From an uncultured bacterium (GTDB taxonomy: Bacteria; Cyanobacteriota; Vampirovibrionia; Gastranaerophilales; Gastranaerophilaceae): DNA of 64,000 nucleotides. Shown here piece after piece: positions 9,316 through 18,856 of this stretch. Position 1 is the first letter of the stretch; the number at the start of each line of letters is the position of its first letter. The notes under the pieces were generated by a model, which was not told where the DNA came from, ran no database searches, and was given only the letters and a program-made list of their open reading frames with translations. The position numbers and the translations under genes were made by a program. Where the stretch lies: the NCBI GenBank assembly GCA_949300485.1, contig CASGEL010000001.1, positions 223,745 to 287,744 on the forward strand, in the 5' to 3' direction.

Positions 9316-10803
9316 TTAACTTTTTTCCTGTAAATTTTCTAATATATTCTCCAACTCCAGCTTTTCGGCTTCATACTCAAAGCTTCCTGCAGCTTTAACT
9401 TTTTGCGCCAGTGAAATAGCTTCCTTTATATTATATTCACAAACGTTCTCCTTGGCAAGAGTATAAGAAGTATAAAATAACAAATTTAAAACTGACATAT
9501 TATTACCATCAATTTTTTCAGCTTTTCTGAGTTTTCTCTGAGCATCAGCAAAATCAGAAATACTTATAAGCCATTTTGAATATTCCAAAAATCCAGGAAG
9601 ATATTTAGGATTCTCTCTTATAAATTTTTCAAAATTCTCTTTTGTTTTGTAATTATTATTTAATAATTGATATGCTCTTGCTAAATGGAGATAATTGTAA
9701 GTTTTACTTTGATCTGTTCTCAGAGCCTTTTTAAACATATCAATAGCATCTTCCACCCGGCCTTCAGACAGTTTTTCCAAAGCCATACCTTCTTGGATAT
9801 AAACATTATTGCCATTTTTCTCTTTTAATTCATCTACAAGTATAAAGTTACCATTCAAAGCATCTAATAAGGCCATCGCAAGCTTAACACTTAAATAATC
9901 ATTGTCCCTTGCCAATGCAGCATTAAAATGTTCCCTTGCTTTCTCAAATTCAAACAACCTGATACAAGCTTTTCCCCATTCATAATGCAATGTTTCATTT
10001 TCTAAATCATTATCCAAAGCTGCCTGGAATATTTTTTGAGTCTGTTCGAAATCCTTGCGTCGTGAATAAATTTCCCCTAATATGATATATGCTGGCTGCA
10101 TTTGTTTATTAAATTCTATTGATTTTTTTGCATATTTTTCAGCTGCATCATAATCTGCTTTTAATAATTTCAGATTAGCATATTCGTAAGTACTGCTCTC
10201 ATTTGGTGCTACACGAGCTAAAAACTCCAATTTAGCTTCCGCAGAATCATAATCACACAATTTTACTTCCATAATTGCAGATAACAAAATAGCTGTAAAA
10301 TTATATTTACTTATTTTTGCTGCAGCTAAAAATTTGTCCCTAGCCATAGCATATTTTTTTAATTTCATTAATGTCATACCCCAGCCGGTTTGGACATCTG
10401 TATTTATCGGAGTAATCTTATTTGCTCTTTCGAAAGAATTTAACGCTTCATTATACATTTTGGAATTGAGCTGGCACATTCCAAGTCTAAGCCATATATC
10501 TTTATCCTGAGGATTGATTTTTGATGAAATAGTATAATAATGAACCGCATCTTCAAATTTAGTCCTCAATTCATAAATTCTACCTAAATATTTATAGATT
10601 CTAGAATCTTGATCCGAGATATCCAATGCCTCTTTTAAAACAATCTCTGCATCATCCAAATTCCTGTTTTCAATCATTTTTTTCGCTTTATTAACATAGG
10701 CAACTGTTGGCAAAGACTGAATTATTGAAGCCTTTTGATATGAATCAACCAAACCGCTCAAATTTTTAATCTTATCTGTTATATTATTTATCCAATCAGA
10801 CAA
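9316..10803 (-). CDS. Tetratricopeptide repeat protein
   Basis: A 495-residue soluble protein built almost wholly of TPR helices (for example AEIVLKEALDISDQDSRIY and ALNSFERANKITPIN), with an initial helix at 1-30 and about a dozen repeats. No signal peptide is seen, so it is probably a cytoplasmic scaffold. The TTG start lies within the 3' end of the KdsC-like gene (16-nt overlap) with AGAGG 7 nt upstream, implying translational coupling. The partner is unknown; neighbours do not single out a function. Confidence 0.85.
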   Translation of the reverse strand: MSDWINNITDKIKNLSGLVDSYQKASIIQSLPTVAYVNKAKKMIENRNLDDAEIVLKEALDISDQDSRIYKYLGRIYELRTKFEDAVHYYTISSKINPQDKDIWLRLGMCQLNSKMYNEALNSFERANKITPINTDVQTGWGMTLMKLKKYAMARDKFLAAAKISKYNFTAILLSAIMEVKLCDYDSAEAKLEFLARVAPNESSTYEYANLKLLKADYDAAEKYAKKSIEFNKQMQPAYIILGEIYSRRKDFEQTQKIFQAALDNDLENETLHYEWGKACIRLFEFEKAREHFNAALARDNDYLSVKLAMALLDALNGNFILVDELKEKNGNNVYIQEGMALEKLSEGRVEDAIDMFKKALRTDQSKTYNYLHLARAYQLLNNNYKTKENFEKFIRENPKYLPGFLEYSKWLISISDFADAQRKLRKAEKIDGNNMSVLNLLFYTSYTLAKENVCEYNIKEAISLAQKVKAAGSFEYEAEKLELENILENLQEKS

Positions 10804-11270
10804 TCTGCCACCTCTCTGAATGCACCGTCACCAGCCATACTCTTTGTTATTTGAATATCCTTTACTGCTTTAACTTTATCTACAGCATGCGGAACTGTTA
10901 TTTTGTATTTAGCATACTCTAAACATTCCAGATCATTTATGTCATCTCCTATATACACATATTCATCCTGTGATAAATTATATTTATTAATAATCAATTT
11001 TAAAACGTCGATTTTTTTTCTGATTTTTTGATGAATTTCTTTTATTTCAAATTTTTTTGACAGAATCTCTATTGCCGAATTTGCTTCCCCTGAAATTATT
11101 GCTATATCATATCCGTTTTTTTTCAAAATTGAAAAACCCATTACATCTTTAAAATTCAATTTTCTGGACATAGTAAAATCTTCATTTATATAAACACAAT
11201 TATCCGTTACAATACCATCAAAATCCGTAATTACCATTTTTATTGAATTTGGAAGCTTTATTCCGGACAT
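10788..11270 (-). CDS. KdsC-like HAD phosphatase
   Basis: A 160-residue C0-type HAD hydrolase. Motif I is DFDGIVTDN at about 16-24, motif II is ISGE, the motif III lysine lies in the helix before it, and motif IV is GDDINDLE; the C-terminal GDGAFREV matches the KdsC tail (GxGAVRE). KdsC removes phosphate from 3-deoxy-octulosonate 8-phosphate on the way to Kdo for lipid A core, and similar proteins serve sialic acid pathways. Heptosyltransferase-like and LpxL-like genes nearby favour an LPS role, but kdsA/B are not in the window. It is the first gene of the operon with the TPR protein and lysC. Confidence 0.82.
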   Translation of the reverse strand: MSGIKLPNSIKMVITDFDGIVTDNCVYINEDFTMSRKLNFKDVMGFSILKKNGYDIAIISGEANSAIEILSKKFEIKEIHQKIRKKIDVLKLIINKYNLSQDEYVYIGDDINDLECLEYAKYKITVPHAVDKVKAVKDIQITKSMAGDGAFREVADCLIG

Positions 11271-11374
11271 TTTACTGTTTTATTTCCTTATGTATTAACA
11301 AACTCCACACTATTTGATATAATTATAACATAAAGTGGCAAAAATTAGGATAAAGAGAGTTAAAAAAGTAATAA

Positions 11375-12658
11375 ATGTTTTCATATTTTTATATAATTAA
11401 TATTTGTGTAATTATCGTATTTATTTGTCTGTTTTTCATAACCAGAAAAACCAATAAACGCTGGTCTAAAATCAACGATTATCTTGGAAAAGTTACAACA
11501 ACAGTGGACTCTATAAGATATGGAAATCTTTCAACAAAAATTGAAAAAATAGAACACCCTACGTACCAAAATGTTACTGATAGTATAAACAGAATGGTCG
11601 AAACCCTAAACGACAGAGAAAAAATGATTATAGAATACCAAGCAGAACTTATGCGCCAAAATAAATTATTAGAATCAGTAATTAACTCATTATCTGACGG
11701 TATTCTTATCATAAATGAAAAATTTGATATACTAAGAGCTACCCCCAAAATATTGAAATGGTTCGGAGTAAAAGGAAAAGACATTATAGGCAAAAATGTT
11801 TTTGAATTTATACAGCCTGTTAATGATGAAAACTTTCAAATTTCAGAACTCAACAATGTTGAAGTATTCATAAAACATACCCCGACAAATAATTTTATAG
11901 TAAGTTCCCAGCCTTTATCCTCTCTTGAGAAAAAAAGATTTGTACTAATTATTAAAGATATTACAACAGAAAAAGAAATTGAAACTCTGAAAGAAGATTT
12001 TGTCGCAACACTGACTCATGATTTAAAAGTTCCGATTGTTGCAGCCTCAAACATGATTGATTTATTTTTAGCAAATAAATTCGGAGAAATTTCAGAAAAA
12101 CAAAAATTCGCACTGGACAGCATGAAAACGTCTAATAAAAGCCTTTTAGAACTTGTACAAATCTTACTTGAAACATACAAACTCAAAGATCAAGGCATCA
12201 AATTGGTAAAAGAAACAATATCTCTAAATCCGTTTATTCAAGAAATCGTAAAGGAAATGGAACCGCTTGCAAATGAAATTAAAATCGACATAAACTTTAC
12301 TCAGGCAAAAGATAATCCCGTTTTATATGCAGACCCAATGCAAATTCAAAGGGTCGTAAAGAATTTAATTTCAAATGCAATAGACCATAGCAACACCCAA
12401 AAACCAATTGATGTCAAAATCGGAAAAATTCCGGGATTTACAACAATTTCTGTTATTGATTACGGTCAGGGAATACCAAAAGAAGAATTGAAAATGATTT
12501 TTAACAAATATTATTCCGCAGCTAAAAAACTTAGAAAAGTCGGAACCGGCCTGGGGCTTTATCTATCACAGCAAATAGCACTGGCACATGGCGGAGAAAT
12601 TATTGCAACAAGTGAAGAAAATGTACAAACAGAATTCTGTATAAAAATCCCGTCCTAA
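11375..12658 (+). CDS. Membrane histidine kinase with PAS domain (orphan)
   Basis: Sensor kinase of 427 residues. One membrane helix lies at about 6-22, then a HAMP-like linker with coiled coil (40-100), a PAS domain (about 100-200), a HisKA dimerisation domain with phospho-acceptor H215 in THDLKVP, and a HATPase domain with NLISNAIDHS (N box), DYGQGIP (G1) and GTGLGLYLS (G2). There is almost no periplasmic part, so it probably senses a cytoplasmic or membrane signal. No response regulator is adjacent; the closest is a lone receiver at 19596. An AAGAGAG lies upstream of the ATG. Confidence 0.92.
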   Translation: MFSYFYIINICVIIVFICLFFITRKTNKRWSKINDYLGKVTTTVDSIRYGNLSTKIEKIEHPTYQNVTDSINRMVETLNDREKMIIEYQAELMRQNKLLESVINSLSDGILIINEKFDILRATPKILKWFGVKGKDIIGKNVFEFIQPVNDENFQISELNNVEVFIKHTPTNNFIVSSQPLSSLEKKRFVLIIKDITTEKEIETLKEDFVATLTHDLKVPIVAASNMIDLFLANKFGEISEKQKFALDSMKTSNKSLLELVQILLETYKLKDQGIKLVKETISLNPFIQEIVKEMEPLANEIKIDINFTQAKDNPVLYADPMQIQRVVKNLISNAIDHSNTQKPIDVKIGKIPGFTTISVIDYGQGIPKEELKMIFNKYYSAAKKLRKVGTGLGLYLSQQIALAHGGEIIATSEENVQTEFCIKIPS

Positions 12659-12661
12659 AAT

Positions 12662-13681
12662 TTAGGATGCAAAATAATTCATCAAATCATCATGCAAATT
12701 TTCATTTTTACACAATTTCTTTAACTTTGAAATAGCCCTATTCTCAATTTGACGAATTCTTTCTCTTGAAACACCATATTGAGAACCGATTTCATCCAAT
12801 GTTTTTTTCATTCCATTGTTATCCAAACCGTAACGTAAAATTAATACATCACGTTCTTTTTGGCTCAATTGATTTAAAATTCTTCTTATATCCTCCAATA
12901 AATTATCATGTGAAACCTTACCATCCGGAGTAATAGTAGAATTATCAACAATAAAATCTGCAATCTTTGAAGAATCATCATCTGAGGTGGCAGGAGTATC
13001 CATACTCACAGTAGATTGCGCAGATTTAATAATAGAAGTTAATTTGGAAACAGGCAACCCGAGCCTGTATGCTATTTCTTGTTTTGTAGGAGCATGTCCC
13101 AATTCTGTAGTCAAATCAATTGTAGCTCTTCTGATTTTTCCTATAGAATCTATCATATGTATCGGCAACCTGATAATACGCGCCTTATCGGCTATTGCTC
13201 TGGTAATAGATTGCTGAATCCACCAGGTAGCATATGTTGAAAATTTGTATCCTTTTTTATAATCAAAGCGGCCTGCAGCTTTTATTAATCCGACATTGCC
13301 TTCTTGAATTAAATCCAAAAATGACAAGCCCCTACCTATATATTTTTTTGCAATACTTACTACTAAGCGCAAGTTAGCATTAACAAGCAAATTTTTAGCA
13401 AATTCATCATGATCCTCTTGAATTTTTCGAGCTAAATCCAATTCTTCTTCGGATGATAACAGTGGAATCTTACCTATTTGCCTCAAATATATTTTCACAC
13501 TGTCATCAGAATTTACAGAAACTAAACTTTCCTGAACCTTTGGGTCTTCAACCGATTTTAATACATCTTCACCGTCTTCAACATCTTCAATCTCAAGTTC
13601 TTGAAGTTTATTAAAATCGACATGTTCATCAGAAATTTCTTCACCTGTTAGTATACCAAAATGCTCAAATTCTTTTTTCAC
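12662..13681 (-). CDS. RpoD/SigA-family sigma-70 factor (group 1 or 2)
   Basis: Directs RNA polymerase to -10/-35 promoters. Of 339 residues, an acidic N-terminal 60 precede region 1.2 ([16 protein letters not shown]), region 2 ([30 protein letters not shown]), region 3 ([12 protein letters not shown]) and region 4 ([19 protein letters not shown]). The start is GTG 13681: GGAG lies 6 nt upstream, whereas the longer TTG 13693 frame begins at the ribosome binding site. It is close to a primary sigma but shorter at the N-terminus, and only a genome survey can say if it is the housekeeping factor. It is convergent with the kinase gene (3 nt apart). Confidence 0.9.
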   Translation of the reverse strand: MKKEFEHFGILTGEEISDEHVDFNKLQELEIEDVEDGEDVLKSVEDPKVQESLVSVNSDDSVKIYLRQIGKIPLLSSEEELDLARKIQEDHDEFAKNLLVNANLRLVVSIAKKYIGRGLSFLDLIQEGNVGLIKAAGRFDYKKGYKFSTYATWWIQQSITRAIADKARIIRLPIHMIDSIGKIRRATIDLTTELGHAPTKQEIAYRLGLPVSKLTSIIKSAQSTVSMDTPATSDDDSSKIADFIVDNSTITPDGKVSHDNLLEDIRRILNQLSQKERDVLILRYGLDNNGMKKTLDEIGSQYGVSRERIRQIENRAISKLKKLCKNENLHDDLMNYFAS

Positions 13682-13747
13682 AATATGCTCCAATCATATA
13701 TAAACAATATAATCAAAAATAATGTTATTAGTCGTCATCTGATCGTA

Positions 13748-14497
13748 CTATTTGTTATGTTTAATCAGTTTTTGGCGCAGAGTTTCAAATATAATCGCAC
13801 TTAATGCATTTGATACATTTAATGAATTAAATTCATTTTGCATCGGGATTTTTACAACAAAATCAGATGCTTTTAATAGAGTTTTAGAAACTCCTGCATG
13901 CTCTGCACCCATAATTATTGCAAAGTTCATATCATCATATTTGATATCATAATAATTATCTTTTGCTGAAGCATCTGTTGCAATTATCCACCAGTTGTTA
14001 TCCTTTAATCTTTGAACTGCACTGACAAGACTATTGACTTTTATGATAGGAATATGATTTATTGCACCTGCACTTGTTTTCTCCACAACAGAATTAACTT
14101 GCACATTACGCCTTGAGGGAATTATTATCCCGTCAACACCGGCACAAACACACGTTCTTATAATTGCTCCAAGATTGTGGACATCTTCAATACCATCAAG
14201 AATTACCAATGATGAATTTATATGACCTTTTGATATAAACTCATCCAAATCTTCATATTTTATAGGAGAAACAAATGCAATTACTCCCTGATGATTAAAT
14301 TCTGCATATGGTTGAAACTTTTCCCTCGCAACGAATTGAAATATTACACCACGTTCTTGTGCCAATTCCTTAATCTTATTAATTTTAGAATCAGAGTGAA
14401 TATTTTTAGAAATCAATATTTTATTTATCTCTCTAGTACCTGAAATTAAAGCTTCTGTTACAGAGTTTTTACCATATATTATTTCAGAATTATCCAT
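13748..14497 (-). CDS. rlmB: TrmH/SpoU-family 23S rRNA 2'-O-ribose methyltransferase (RlmB-like)
   Basis: Predicted to methylate the 2'-O of a guanosine of 23S rRNA using S-adenosylmethionine (G2251 in E. coli). The 249 residues hold an L30e-like RNA-binding N-terminus (IYGKNSVTEAL) and a SPOUT knot with motif 1 LDGIEDVHNLGAIIRT, motif 2 IIMGAEHAGVS and motif 3 IPMQNEFNSLNVSNA. The start codon is 1 nt after the nadA stop, with GAGGTG upstream, so it is cotranscribed with nadA. A tRNA target cannot be excluded, but the layout is typical RlmB. Confidence 0.92.
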   Translation of the reverse strand: MDNSEIIYGKNSVTEALISGTREINKILISKNIHSDSKINKIKELAQERGVIFQFVAREKFQPYAEFNHQGVIAFVSPIKYEDLDEFISKGHINSSLVILDGIEDVHNLGAIIRTCVCAGVDGIIIPSRRNVQVNSVVEKTSAGAINHIPIIKVNSLVSAVQRLKDNNWWIIATDASAKDNYYDIKYDDMNFAIIMGAEHAGVSKTLLKASDFVVKIPMQNEFNSLNVSNALSAIIFETLRQKLIKHNK

Positions 14498-14498
14498 A

Positions 14499-15410
14499 CT
14501 ATTTTGACACCTCTAACATCCTGTCAATACATTTAATTGCCTTTTTAGCTATTTCCTCATTTACTTTTATTTCAGGGGCCTCAGTTTTCAAAGCTGCATA
14601 TATATCCTCTACAGTATTTAATTTCATACTTTCACAAATAGAAGGCTTATCATAAATATTATAAAACTGCTTAGACGGATAATCTCTTTTCAGTCTGTCA
14701 ACAACACCCTGTTCTGTAGCAATAATAAATTGTTTTGCACTGCTATTTTTAACATAATTCATTATACCTGTAGTGCTTCCCACGTAGTCTGCTCCATCAA
14801 GAAAAACTTCCTTGCATTCAGGATGAGCAAGAACTATTGCTTCAGGATACTGCAATCTTGCATCTTTAATACCTGAAGGTTCAAAATTATTATGTATAGG
14901 GCAATAGCCATTATAAGTAATAACTTCAACATTTCCTAACTGTTTTTCAACCCATCTGCCTAAATTTTGGTCGGGAACAAATAATACCTTATCCGCATTT
15001 AGACTGGCGACTATATCAACAGCATTAGAACTTGTACAACATATATCACATTCTGATTTAACTTCAGCGGTTGAATTAATATAACATACAACAGGAATAT
15101 CAGGGTACTTATTTTTAAATAATCTGAGCTGCTGCAAGTCGATCATATCGGCCATATCACATCCTGCTTTCTCACTGTTTGGAAGAATTACCTTTTTATC
15201 AGGATTTAAAATTTTAGCAGTCTGCGCCATAAAATAAACTCCGGCGAATACAATAATGTCTGCATCAGTTTCTTTTGCTTTTTGACTTAAAAATAGCGAA
15301 TCACCAACATAATCAGCAACCTCATCAACTTCCACATTCTGATAACTATGAGCCAGAACTATAGCATTTTTCTCTCTTTTTATTTTCTTTACTTCTTCTA
15401 TATAATTCAT
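14499..15410 (-). CDS. nadA: Quinolinate synthase NadA
   Basis: Condenses iminoaspartate with dihydroxyacetone phosphate to quinolinate in NAD synthesis, using a [4Fe-4S] cluster. The 303-residue protein shows the three triplicated-fold signatures: AHSYQNVEVDEVADYVGDS, CCTSSNAV and HPECKEV, with conserved cysteines near 84, 127 and 212 that should bind the cluster, and GSTTGIM substrate-binding loop. GGAGG lies upstream of the ATG. It leads the nadA-rlmB operon; nadB and nadC are not visible in the window. Confidence 0.97.
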   Translation of the reverse strand: MNYIEEVKKIKREKNAIVLAHSYQNVEVDEVADYVGDSLFLSQKAKETDADIIVFAGVYFMAQTAKILNPDKKVILPNSEKAGCDMADMIDLQQLRLFKNKYPDIPVVCYINSTAEVKSECDICCTSSNAVDIVASLNADKVLFVPDQNLGRWVEKQLGNVEVITYNGYCPIHNNFEPSGIKDARLQYPEAIVLAHPECKEVFLDGADYVGSTTGIMNYVKNSSAKQFIIATEQGVVDRLKRDYPSKQFYNIYDKPSICESMKLNTVEDIYAALKTEAPEIKVNEEIAKKAIKCIDRMLEVSK

Positions 15411-15519
15411 TTAAGAATTTATCCTCCGTTCGGTGTAAATTTATGTTAAGATTTTTCCATTTATAAAATATATTGTATAATAAAAATAAGAATATAGTAA
15501 GAAGAGTAAAAAGGTAAAT

Positions 15520-17265
15520 ATGTCATTAGAAAATTTATTAGGATTGGGTGGAGGAGCTGAAGTATATGTTTCAGTATCGCCGGCTTGCGGTCTTGAAATG
15601 ATTGCTGTTGACAGACATGGAAATATCAAATCATATGCTCAAACACCATTAGACTATAACGAAGCTCAAAGAGAAATAGCAAATTACGATGATTTTAAAG
15701 CTGGTCTTGAAATGCTATTTCAAATGCGTAATATTAATCCTGTCAAAGCAAAAGTCCATTTAAGTGTACCTACTGTTTGGTTTGGCTCAAAAGAAGGATT
15801 ACCTTTATTATTAGATGATCCTGCAATCACTAATATTGTTATTGGAGATTTGGAACAAACATATATTTTCAAACGCAAAGAACCTATGCCCTTTTGGTTT
15901 GATGCTTTAGCCTCCAGCAACTCTGATTCAAGAAACGTTTTTTACACTGCAGTACAAAAAGAAGCAATCGATCAAATCAAAGATATACTTACCTCTATGG
16001 GTGCAACTCTTGTAAGTGTTGATTGTTCATTGTTTGCGGATCTAAAAGCTCTATATGTGACTGGTATTGCCGCAGAACAAATGCAAGATGGTTACTCTTG
16101 GAGTTTGATGATTATTAACAACAGCGGATTCCAAATGATAGGCCTTCAAGGTAAAAGAATCCTTGAATACTATGAAGAACCTCTGCCTATTAAATCATAT
16201 GAAGGTGAAGAAATTTATGCCGCAATTGAAAACGCAGCACAAATTGCGCTTATGAGCACTCCATCAAGCGCATTACTGGTACTTTCAGAAACTGATCTGG
16301 TTTCTGCAGAAATTTTGGCCGGTCGTCTGCAATTCAGCGGAAAGACTTTATATGTTGAAGATAACCAGTTCAGAAAAGAACCTCTTATGGAAATGAGTTT
16401 AAACATTCTTTCTGAAGACCAAATTAAGGTTTCTTTACATGCTATAGGTGCTTCTCAAACGACAGGAGTAATGCCAGTTGAAGTTAATTTCTTAGCTGAA
16501 GGCGGTAAGAAGAAAGTTGAAACAGCAGTTATTGAACTTAATTTGGGCGGTGGAAAAGTTTTTGAACTAACACCAAATACAGCATCAGTACTCGTAATTG
16601 TTTTAATTGCTATAGTAATGGTGCCAATAGGTCTGGCATATTGGTTTACAGGAGATATGCTAAAAAAAGCTCAAGCTGAAAGTGCCGCATTGGATGCACA
16701 AATTACACAATTAGATGAACAATTAAAAAAATATGAAACAACAAAAGAAGACAATTCTTTTGATCCACTTGCCGAAATCGAAAATGTTTTGAAAAATAAC
16801 AGAACAAAAATTATGGCATATGCAGCATTAGGAGAATCTATTCCGTCAAATTTATATTTGACATATTTTATGACCGGAGATGACGGGAAAATAGATATTA
16901 AAGGTTGTGCTGACTCAGTTGAAGATGTTTACGTATTTTTCAAAAACCTAAAAGATTCTTTGGTAGAATCAAAACTAAGATTAAGTAAACTTGATTTGAA
17001 AAATGGATCTTTAGATACTGTTATAAATAGTACTGTATCCACAATAGATACAGCTCCGTATGTTTTTGAAATTACTAATATGACAGACACTCAACTTCAA
17101 ACATTTATGAAGCAATTAACGGGAGAAAGCCCTGCACCTGCTAATAATACCAACGCAGCTGCAGCCCCAGCAAATACAACAAACAACGCTGCAAATCAAA
17201 ATAATAATACTGCTGCAGCAAATACTAATACAACAAATGCAGCTGCGGCTCCGGCTGCAAAATAA
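15520..17265 (+). CDS. PilM-PilN fusion, type IV pilus/secretion inner-membrane platform
   Basis: A 581-residue protein that appears to join two pilus assembly proteins normally made separately. Residues 1 to about 315 look like the actin-fold cytoplasmic PilM; VEVNFLAEGGKKK at 320-332 corresponds to the PilN N-terminal motif that docks into PilM; a membrane helix spans about 355-376, followed by a coiled coil and a ferredoxin-like periplasmic domain (to about 530). The last 40 residues are an Ala/Asn/Thr-rich low-complexity tail. The PilO-like gene follows 30 nt later. AAGG lies before the ATG and TATAAT at 15476-15481. The assignment rests on order and topology; sequence identity to PilM is modest. 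Confidence 0.72.
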   Translation: MSLENLLGLGGGAEVYVSVSPACGLEMIAVDRHGNIKSYAQTPLDYNEAQREIANYDDFKAGLEMLFQMRNINPVKAKVHLSVPTVWFGSKEGLPLLLDDPAITNIVIGDLEQTYIFKRKEPMPFWFDALASSNSDSRNVFYTAVQKEAIDQIKDILTSMGATLVSVDCSLFADLKALYVTGIAAEQMQDGYSWSLMIINNSGFQMIGLQGKRILEYYEEPLPIKSYEGEEIYAAIENAAQIALMSTPSSALLVLSETDLVSAEILAGRLQFSGKTLYVEDNQFRKEPLMEMSLNILSEDQIKVSLHAIGASQTTGVMPVEVNFLAEGGKKKVETAVIELNLGGGKVFELTPNTASVLVIVLIAIVMVPIGLAYWFTGDMLKKAQAESAALDAQITQLDEQLKKYETTKEDNSFDPLAEIENVLKNNRTKIMAYAALGESIPSNLYLTYFMTGDDGKIDIKGCADSVEDVYVFFKNLKDSLVESKLRLSKLDLKNGSLDTVINSTVSTIDTAPYVFEITNMTDTQLQTFMKQLTGESPAPANNTNAAAAPANTTNNAANQNNNTAAANTNTTNAAAAPAAK

Positions 17266-17295
17266 TCAGCAAAATAAGATTTAAAGGATAAATAG

Positions 17296-17883
17296 ATGGA
17301 TACTGAAAAATTAAAACAATTTATTATACCAATAGCCTTAATAATTTTATTAATTGCAGGTATAGGCTGGTCAATTCCTAAAGTTAATACAAATTGGCAA
17401 GGATATAAAGCGGCTCAGCAAGGAATTACAACGAAAACCGCAACCATTCAGGAAAAACAGACTAAACTCGAGAATTATAAAAGAAAAGAACAAGAAGAAA
17501 AGGCTAAAGAACAAGAATCTAAAAAAAGCGGTAAACCATTCTATAAACCAATTTTATCAGGAATGGATACAGAAGCTGTTATTGCTGGTGAATTTGCTGA
17601 AATATTACAATTAATCAGAGCAAATCAAATTAAAGTAAGATCTATAAAATATGACTACGATCCTTCAGATGATAATTTTGTTAAAGGTGCTGGAGATAAA
17701 TACAATGTTGCAAGATTGAACATGGAAATGATCGGCAACTATTCAAATTACGATAATTTCTTAAAAGAATTATACAAACACGAACATTTCCTTGACATTC
17801 AATCTGCAGAAATAGTCCCTTATAAAAAGAATAAACGAATACTTCTTATTAACTTTAAAGTAAAATTATATGCTCAAAAATAA
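17296..17883 (+). CDS. PilO-like pilus assembly protein
   Basis: A 195-residue bitopic inner-membrane protein: one N-terminal membrane helix at about 8-27 (FIIPIALIILLIAGIGWSI), a coiled coil (about 40-85), then a small alpha/beta domain (about 100-195), the layout of PilO, which pairs with PilN in the alignment complex of type IV pili or type II secretion. AAAGGA precedes the ATG, 30 nt after the PilM-PilN fusion, so they are one operon. No PilP or PilQ follows. Confidence 0.68.
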   Translation: MDTEKLKQFIIPIALIILLIAGIGWSIPKVNTNWQGYKAAQQGITTKTATIQEKQTKLENYKRKEQEEKAKEQESKKSGKPFYKPILSGMDTEAVIAGEFAEILQLIRANQIKVRSIKYDYDPSDDNFVKGAGDKYNVARLNMEMIGNYSNYDNFLKELYKHEHFLDIQSAEIVPYKKNKRILLINFKVKLYAQK

Positions 17884-18741
17884 TTATTCAAAATTTGAAA
17901 AATCTATTGAAAACATTTGTTTTTGAGATTTTATACAAGTATTGCAAAAGCTCGTTTCAAGCGAGCTTTTTTTATTGTAATCAGCAAATGAACTGCCACA
18001 ACGCCCACGATAATCATTTGCTAAAAAAGGACACGTATAAACTCCTGTTGAAGTTAAAATCCTTCCATATTCACAATCAAGTTTGTTCCAATTTTTAATC
18101 ATATTATCATCAAATTCAGATGAGGTATCATGCCATTGATTAATTTGTAAATTTGTTTGATCCATATCAAAATTATTTTTGACAAAAACAGACTTAAATC
18201 CTTGCCAAATCTCATCTCTATCCAGATTATAATAATTTGTAACAGTAACAATAGGATTAAAACTATATTTTAAAAGGTGCTTAATTGCAAAAATAGCTTG
18301 TCTATAAGCTCCTCTATAACGAATATCATCATTTTTAATCTCATCATAGTGATCAATGCTTACCTTAAAAATGATCTCATTAGTTGATTCCTCCTCAACT
18401 TTCTTTAAGAACCTCGCCTTTTTTTCATTAATAAAGGAACCGTTTGTACAAATGCATACATTAGATCTTTTAAGACACAATCGCAATATTGCGTTAAAAT
18501 CAGGATGCGTCATAGGTTCTGCTCCTGTTAAGTAAATACATTCGATATCTTCATTTGTAGTATCGTTGAGAGCTTGTTTTATAACATCAATTGAAATAAA
18601 ATCAGCCTCTTTTTTATATTTTGGAAAATTGAGAAAACAATGTTTACAATGCTGATTACAATTTTTTGCAGTCATTTCAATAAACAAATTATTTAAAACT
18701 TTCATTTCAGCAACTTCTGATTGATAAATATTACTCTTCAT
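17884..18741 (-). CDS. Radical SAM/SPASM-like protein
   Basis: The N-terminal barrel has CNQHCKHC, the C-x3-C-x2-C motif that binds the [4Fe-4S] cluster and SAM, then LTGAEPMTHP (GGE-like motif). The C-terminus has further cysteines (CPFLA, RCGSS, FCNTC) that fit a SPASM or twitch auxiliary cluster. The ATG at 18741 is chosen because GAGAGGAGC lies 10 nt upstream; the longer frame from 18762 would translate that ribosome binding site. The product has 285 residues. The gene is divergent from an aldolase gene. Substrate unknown; peptide or small-molecule modification is possible. Confidence 0.82.
   Translation of the reverse strand: MKSNIYQSEVAEMKVLNNLFIEMTAKNCNQHCKHCFLNFPKYKKEADFISIDVIKQALNDTTNEDIECIYLTGAEPMTHPDFNAILRLCLKRSNVCICTNGSFINEKKARFLKKVEEESTNEIIFKVSIDHYDEIKNDDIRYRGAYRQAIFAIKHLLKYSFNPIVTVTNYYNLDRDEIWQGFKSVFVKNNFDMDQTNLQINQWHDTSSEFDDNMIKNWNKLDCEYGRILTSTGVYTCPFLANDYRGRCGSSFADYNKKSSLETSFCNTCIKSQKQMFSIDFSNFE
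17946..17973 (+). terminator. Terminator of the pilMN-pilO operon, inside the convergent gene
   Basis: AAAAGCTCG pairs perfectly with CGAGCTTTT around the loop TTTCAAG and is followed by T7. It lies 63 nt after the pilO-like stop and is embedded in the 3' coding part of the opposite radical SAM gene. Confidence 0.8.
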
Positions 18742-18842
18742 AAAATATAAGCTCCTCTCCATTTAAAATCATGTTAAACGGCAGAAGATAAAAATAAATT
18801 ATCCAACATGGCAAATAATACAAAACAAAGTTACTTTCTTAT

Positions 18843-18850
18843 GCTACAAT
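18843..18850 (+). promoter_or_regulatory. Extended -10 promoter with leaderless start
   Basis: TGCTACAAT is an extended -10 box. Its end is 6 nt before ATG 18857, so transcription should begin at or next to the start codon. No Shine-Dalgarno is present. Confidence 0.45.
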
Positions 18851-18856
18851 GAAATT

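Noticed and set aside
11479..11793. Minus-strand frame inside the histidine kinase gene
   Set aside because: Complete overlap with a well-supported kinase and no protein features of its own.
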